Shown piece by piece: positions 60,968 through 64,000 of a DNA stretch of 64,000 nucleotides. This DNA comes from Variovorax brevis (GTDB lineage Bacteria > Pseudomonadota > Gammaproteobacteria > Burkholderiales > Burkholderiaceae_C), in NCBI RefSeq assembly GCF_030317105.1, contig NZ_JASZYG010000005.1:310001-374000 (forward strand), written 5' to 3'. A program made the translations under genes and the position numbers. Below the pieces are notes generated by a model. That model did not search any database, was not told the origin of the DNA, and saw only the letters and a list, made by a program, of their open reading frames with translations. The stretch's first letter is position 1; each line of letters starts with the position of its first letter.

Positions 60968-61151
60968 GGGGATCCTTCACAACGGAAGTGCGAAACGAGG
61001 GCCCCCTGAAGCAGCCTCCCGTTCTACGCCATGCGCGGTGCGTTCAGCAAGCGCAATTCAAGCAAACGCATCCTCGCGTTTGGGGATGGCAACAGCAGTT
61101 GCCATTTGCAAGCGCGGGATGCGTCCTGCGTGAGATGCGGTCGGTGGCCGG
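60968..61151. other. Intergenic region, no gene seen
   Basis: A 184-bp gap between two leftward genes. It must hold the promoter of the RidA gene. I saw no strong dyad or RNA-like structure. Confidence 0.6.
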
Positions 61152-61766
61152 TCAGTCGGGCGATTCAGAGGGCATGCGAACGCTGCCAACGCCGCCCATG
61201 AACAGGTCGGCCACGATCGGGCCCATGGCGGCGTAGTCCAGTTCGCCTTCCGGTTTCATCCAGGTGAACATCCAGTTGATCATGCCGAAAAGCAGCATGG
61301 TCAGCGGCTTGGACAAGGGCTGCACCGGCTTGCCGGGGTTCATCTCGGCCACCGCGCGCGCGAAGCCGGCGACGACCAGCCGTTCCTTGTCGAGCACGCG
61401 TTCGCGGTCTTCCGGTTCGAGGAACTTGACGTCCTCCGTGAGCACGCGGTGCGCGTTCTGCGCGTCGGCATATTCCTCGACGATGCGATGGATCAGGTGG
61501 CGCAGCCGCGCCTCGCCGTTCAGCTTGAGCGTTTCCTCGTCCTCGATGAGCGCCGCGAGCCGCGAGACGTGGTCTTCCGCGATGCTCACCAGCAGGCTGT
61601 ATTTGTCGCGGTAGTAGTGGTAGAGCGTCGCCTTCGACAAGTTGCACGCCTCGGCCACCTGGTTCATCGAGGTGGCCGGATAGCCGCGCTTGGCGAACAG
61701 CTGCGCCGCCCGCTCGAGGATCATCCCGCGCTGGTCGTCGTAGTTGGCTGATCTTCCCCTTGGCAT
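61152..61766 (-). CDS. paaR: TetR-family repressor of phenylacetate catabolism
   Basis: A 204-residue TetR protein starting MPRGRSANYDDQRGMIL. The helix-turn-helix is GYPATSMNQVAEACNLSKATLYHYYRDK near residues 30-57. Location next to paaY, paaG, paaI and paaK matches PaaR of Burkholderiales, which is released by phenylacetyl-CoA. ATG 61766 is chosen; the longer frame extends into paaY-side DNA without conservation. A TetR-type dyad lies at 62518-62531 in the paaY-paaG promoter region. Confidence 0.85.
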   Translation of the reverse strand: MPRGRSANYDDQRGMILERAAQLFAKRGYPATSMNQVAEACNLSKATLYHYYRDKYSLLVSIAEDHVSRLAALIEDEETLKLNGEARLRHLIHRIVEEYADAQNAHRVLTEDVKFLEPEDRERVLDKERLVVAGFARAVAEMNPGKPVQPLSKPLTMLLFGMINWMFTWMKPEGELDYAAMGPIVADLFMGGVGSVRMPSESPD

Positions 61767-61822
61767 GCCGGTCGTTCCTGTTTTTGTATGTTGTCTGCCG
61801 CGATCTTGCCTGAGCCGGCGCG

Positions 61823-62425
61823 CTATCCGCGCTTGGTGTCGATGAGCGAGCGCACCGGCGCGTATTGAACGCGCGGGCGCTGGGCTTCCACCGCGGCCAG
61901 GGGCGCCACCTCGACCATGCTTTTCATGCAGCGCCGCGTGAGTTCCTGGTAGGTGAGGGTGCCTTCCAGCTTCCACGCCACTTCGGCATCGGTGAGCTCG
62001 CGCTTCACCTTGGCGGGCATGCCGGCCACGAGGCTTCGCGGCGGCACCTTCACGCCAGCGGACACGAAGGCGCAGGCAGCCACGATGGATTGCGCGCCGA
62101 TCTCGGCCTCGTCCATGATGACCGCGTTCATGCCGACCAGCGCATCGCGGCGCACGATGCAGCTGTGCAGCACGGCGCCGTGGCCGATGTGGCCGTTCTC
62201 TTCGACGACCGTGTCCTGGTCCGGAAAGCCGTGGACGACGCAGGTGTCCTGCACGTTGGCGCCTTCCTTCAGCACGATGCGGCCGAAGTCACCGCGCAGG
62301 CTGGCGCAGGGGCCCACATAGCAGCCGGGGCCCACGATGACGTCGCCGATCAAGACGGCAGTGGGGTGAACATAGGCCGTGGGGTCGATGACCGGCACGA
62401 CGCCTTCGATGGAATAGCAGGGCAC
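61823..62425 (-). CDS. paaY: PaaY-type hexapeptide-repeat thioesterase/carbonic anhydrase-like protein
   Basis: A 200-residue left-handed beta-helix protein. Hexapeptide repeats are seen in VHPTAVLIGDVIVGPGCYVG and VQDTCVVHGFPDQDTVVEENGHIGHGAVLHSC, including His residues of the metal site. PaaY relatives act as salvage thioesterases of the phenylacetate pathway, removing dead-end CoA esters. It is divergent from paaG and precedes paaR by 56 bp in the same direction, so both are probably co-transcribed. Confidence 0.88.
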   Translation of the reverse strand: MPCYSIEGVVPVIDPTAYVHPTAVLIGDVIVGPGCYVGPCASLRGDFGRIVLKEGANVQDTCVVHGFPDQDTVVEENGHIGHGAVLHSCIVRRDALVGMNAVIMDEAEIGAQSIVAACAFVSAGVKVPPRSLVAGMPAKVKRELTDAEVAWKLEGTLTYQELTRRCMKSMVEVAPLAAVEAQRPRVQYAPVRSLIDTKRG

Positions 62426-62485
62426 GTTGTGTCTCCTTGAATAGCACTTTGCAGACGACCAGGGTTTGCACTAGATCAAAACATC

Positions 62486-62531
62486 TTGAACCTGTCGACG
62501 ATCGAATCCTATAATCTACCGAACGGTCGGT
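62486..62531 (+). promoter_or_regulatory. paaG promoter with TetR-type operator
   Basis: TTGAAC at 62486-62491 and TATAAT at 62510-62515, 18 bp apart, make a good sigma-70 promoter. The dyad ACCGA-ACGG-TCGGT at 62518-62531 follows immediately and would cover the start site. Its shape fits PaaR-type boxes. Confidence 0.75.
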
Positions 62532-62599
62532 CAATAGTGTTTTCAGGCACGGCCGGCATGCCAACGATCCCCCCACTCTCGCCCGGAGGAGACAACACG

Positions 62600-63385
62600 A
62601 TGAGCACGGATTCCCTGATCCTGGTGACGGACGCAGGTGCCACCCGCACCCTGACGCTGAACCGCCCGGCCGCCATGAACAGCTTCACGACGGCCATGCA
62701 TGCGCAGTTGCTGGCAGCCCTGAATGACGCGGCGCAAAGCGAATCCGTTCGCTGCGTGGTCATCACCGGCGCCGGCCGCGGCTTTTGCGCCGGGCAGGAC
62801 TTGGGCGACCCGGAGGCCGCGCCCGGCAAGGACTTGGGCAAGCTCATCGAGGCGCACTATTTACCGCTGGTCGAGCGCATCCGCTCCATGCCCGTTCCGG
62901 TGATCGCGGCCGTCAATGGCGTTGCGGCAGGGGCCGGCGCCAACCTCGCGTTCTGCTGCGACTTCGTGCTGGCCACGCGTTCGGCCAGCTTCATCCAGGC
63001 GTTTTCGAAGATCGGTCTTGTGCCCGACACCGGTGGCACCTGGCTGCTGCCGCGCCTGGTCGGCAGCGCCCGCGCCCTGGGCATCGCCATGTTGGGCGAC
63101 AAGATCCCCGCCGCGGACGCAGCGCAAATGGGAATGATCTGGCAATGCGTGGAAGACGGCGCACTGCCCGATGCCACCGCCGCACTGGCCACACGCCTGT
63201 GCGCCATGCCCACGCGCGCGCTGGCCGTCATCCGCGACGCGTTCGCCGCTGCGCAGGACATGGACCTCGTCGGCGCCCTGAAAAACGAAGCGCGCCTCCA
63301 AACCGGACTCGGCGCCGCCCATGACTACCTCGAAGGCGTGGAGGCGTTCCGCGCCAAGCGCGCCCCCAACTTCACGGACCGCTGA
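62600..63385 (+). CDS. paaG: PaaG ring-opening isomerase (epoxyphenylacetyl-CoA isomerase)
   Basis: A 261-residue crotonase-fold enzyme. It shows GAGRGFCAGQDLGD (oxyanion hole and catalytic Asp region), AVNGVAAGAGANLAFCCDFV and FSKIGLVPDTGGTWLLPRLVG with the second Asp. This is the PaaG pattern. It converts ring-1,2-epoxyphenylacetyl-CoA to the oxepin. ATG 62600 has GGAGGAG upstream. It begins a rightward operon with paaI and paaK. Confidence 0.9.
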   Translation: MSTDSLILVTDAGATRTLTLNRPAAMNSFTTAMHAQLLAALNDAAQSESVRCVVITGAGRGFCAGQDLGDPEAAPGKDLGKLIEAHYLPLVERIRSMPVPVIAAVNGVAAGAGANLAFCCDFVLATRSASFIQAFSKIGLVPDTGGTWLLPRLVGSARALGIAMLGDKIPAADAAQMGMIWQCVEDGALPDATAALATRLCAMPTRALAVIRDAFAAAQDMDLVGALKNEARLQTGLGAAHDYLEGVEAFRAKRAPNFTDR

Positions 63386-63391
63386 TATCCA

Positions 63392-63832
63392 ATGAGCCAA
63401 CCCACCCCCCAGCAAACCGCGGAACTCGTGCGCGACGGCATGCTGCAAAACGACCGCGCCACGCGCGCCCTCGGCATGCAGGTCGTCGACGTGTCCCCCG
63501 GCTGCGCCACGGTGACCATGCGCGTGCGCGAAGACATGCTCAACGGCCACGACACCTGTCATGGCGGCCTGATTTCCACGCTGGCTGACTCGGCCTTCGC
63601 CTTTGCGTGCAACTCGTACAACGAGCTGACCGTGGCGTCTGCCTTCTCCGTCGACTTCGTGGCGCCCGCGCGGCTGGACGACCTGCTCAGCGCTCATGCG
63701 CATGAAGTGTCGAAGGCCGGCCGCACCGGCGTCTACGACGCTGAAGTCACCAACCAGCGCGGAGAGCGCATCGCCGTCTTCCGCGGCCGTTCCTACACCA
63801 TGAAAGGCAAGCCGGCCGTCACGCCGCGCTGA
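63392..63832 (+). CDS. paaI: PaaI phenylacetyl-CoA thioesterase
   Basis: A 146-residue hot-dog thioesterase. Family marks are LNGHDTCHGGLISTLADSAFAFACNSY near residues 50-76, with the catalytic Asp in ADSAFAF. It hydrolyses phenylacetyl-CoA and hydroxylated forms when the pathway stalls. It starts 6 bp after paaG. Confidence 0.92.
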   Translation: MSQPTPQQTAELVRDGMLQNDRATRALGMQVVDVSPGCATVTMRVREDMLNGHDTCHGGLISTLADSAFAFACNSYNELTVASAFSVDFVAPARLDDLLSAHAHEVSKAGRTGVYDAEVTNQRGERIAVFRGRSYTMKGKPAVTPR

Positions 63833-63863
63833 GCCGTCGCAAAAGTTCAAGGAGTCCACCCAC

Positions 63864-64000
63864 ATGACCGTCAAGACCAGCGCACCCGCCGACCTCTCGC
63901 CCATCGAAAAAGCCAGCCGCGACGAAATCGCCAACTTGCAACTGTTGCGCCTCCAGTCCACGCTGCAGCGCGCCTACGACAACGTGCCGCACTACCGCAA
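63864..64000 (+). CDS. paaK: Phenylacetate--CoA ligase, partial (runs off right edge)
   Basis: Only 45 codons are in the window: MTVKTSAPADLSPIEKASRD then LQLLRLQSTLQRAYDNVPHY. This matches the PaaK N-terminus. It activates phenylacetate to phenylacetyl-CoA. ATG 63864 has AAGGAG upstream, 31 bp after the paaI stop. Confidence 0.88.
   Translation, partial: MTVKTSAPADLSPIEKASRDEIANLQLLRLQSTLQRAYDNVPHYR

Overview
The window is high-GC, tightly packed DNA from a betaproteobacterium, most likely a member of the Comamonadaceae close to Variovorax. This rests on the style of the encoded proteins (catabolic acyl-CoA modules, a phenylacetate operon, Liv-type ABC transporters, a fructose-type ABC system) and on the many ATGA/GTGA gene overlaps. 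I saw no rRNA, tRNA, insertion sequence, phage gene or CRISPR array.

Left third (1-12.1 kb): an acyl-CoA catabolic region. A leftward operon encodes an acyl-CoA dehydrogenase, an SCP-x type thiolase, two MaoC-fold proteins and a short-chain dehydrogenase. A leftward enoyl-CoA hydratase and a rightward MFS carrier diverge from a shared promoter region. A large MalT-like LuxR regulator (LAL type) diverges from an alpha-methylacyl-CoA racemase-like gene, followed by etfB-etfA. A GC-rich palindrome, roughly GCCCCACCCGGGGTGGGGGG, lies upstream of the dehydrogenase operon, between the hydratase and the carrier, and again near 27.6 kb ahead of a secreted beta-propeller gene. A looser version lies ahead of the regulator itself. 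I propose this as the operator of an undescribed regulon for branched or polycyclic acyl chains.

12.4-20.5 kb: a DUF5996 protein, a family 2 glycosyltransferase, a 24-residue membrane peptide, a membrane protein, a ferritin-like DUF2383 protein, a hybrid histidine kinase, and a coupled trio (divergent acyl-CoA dehydrogenase, PIG-L deacetylase, NodS-like methyltransferase). The trio and the glycosyltransferase may form one dispersed pathway.

20.6-28.9 kb: a leftward translationally coupled operon (HSL-type esterase, PhaE-like protein, class III PhaC-like polyester synthase, GNAT acetyltransferase, acyl-CoA ligase), the secreted beta-propeller protein, and a glycogen-debranching-like glycoside hydrolase.

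29-32.3 kb: a membrane protein with an N-terminal zinc ribbon and a large Pro-Thr/Pro-Ala repeat built from hexanucleotide arrays, followed by an orphan TAXI-type binding protein. The two share a Cys-x9-Cys C-terminus. A DUF3563 small gene follows.

32.4-39.6 kb: a complete rightward lipid A aminoarabinose (arn) operon in which ArnA is split into two genes and only one small flippase subunit is present. 39.7-45.2 kb: a fructose-type ABC transporter (frcBCA), ROK repressor and divergent PfkB kinase around an AT-rich dyad. 45.2-49.2 kb: a lipoprotein, an MFS exporter, an interspersed repeat and a PheC-like lipoprotein.

49.4-58.6 kb: a nine-gene operon with a branched-chain-type binding protein, Rieske dioxygenase alpha and beta, an isochorismatase-fold protein lacking catalytic residues, an SDR and LivHMGF. 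It is followed by tandemly duplicated repeats and an AraC regulator. The right end (58.9-64 kb) holds a second zinc-ribbon protein, an ArsR/AHSA1 pair, a RidA protein and the start of the phenylacetate locus (paaR, paaY, paaG, paaI, paaK) with a clear promoter and TetR-type operator.
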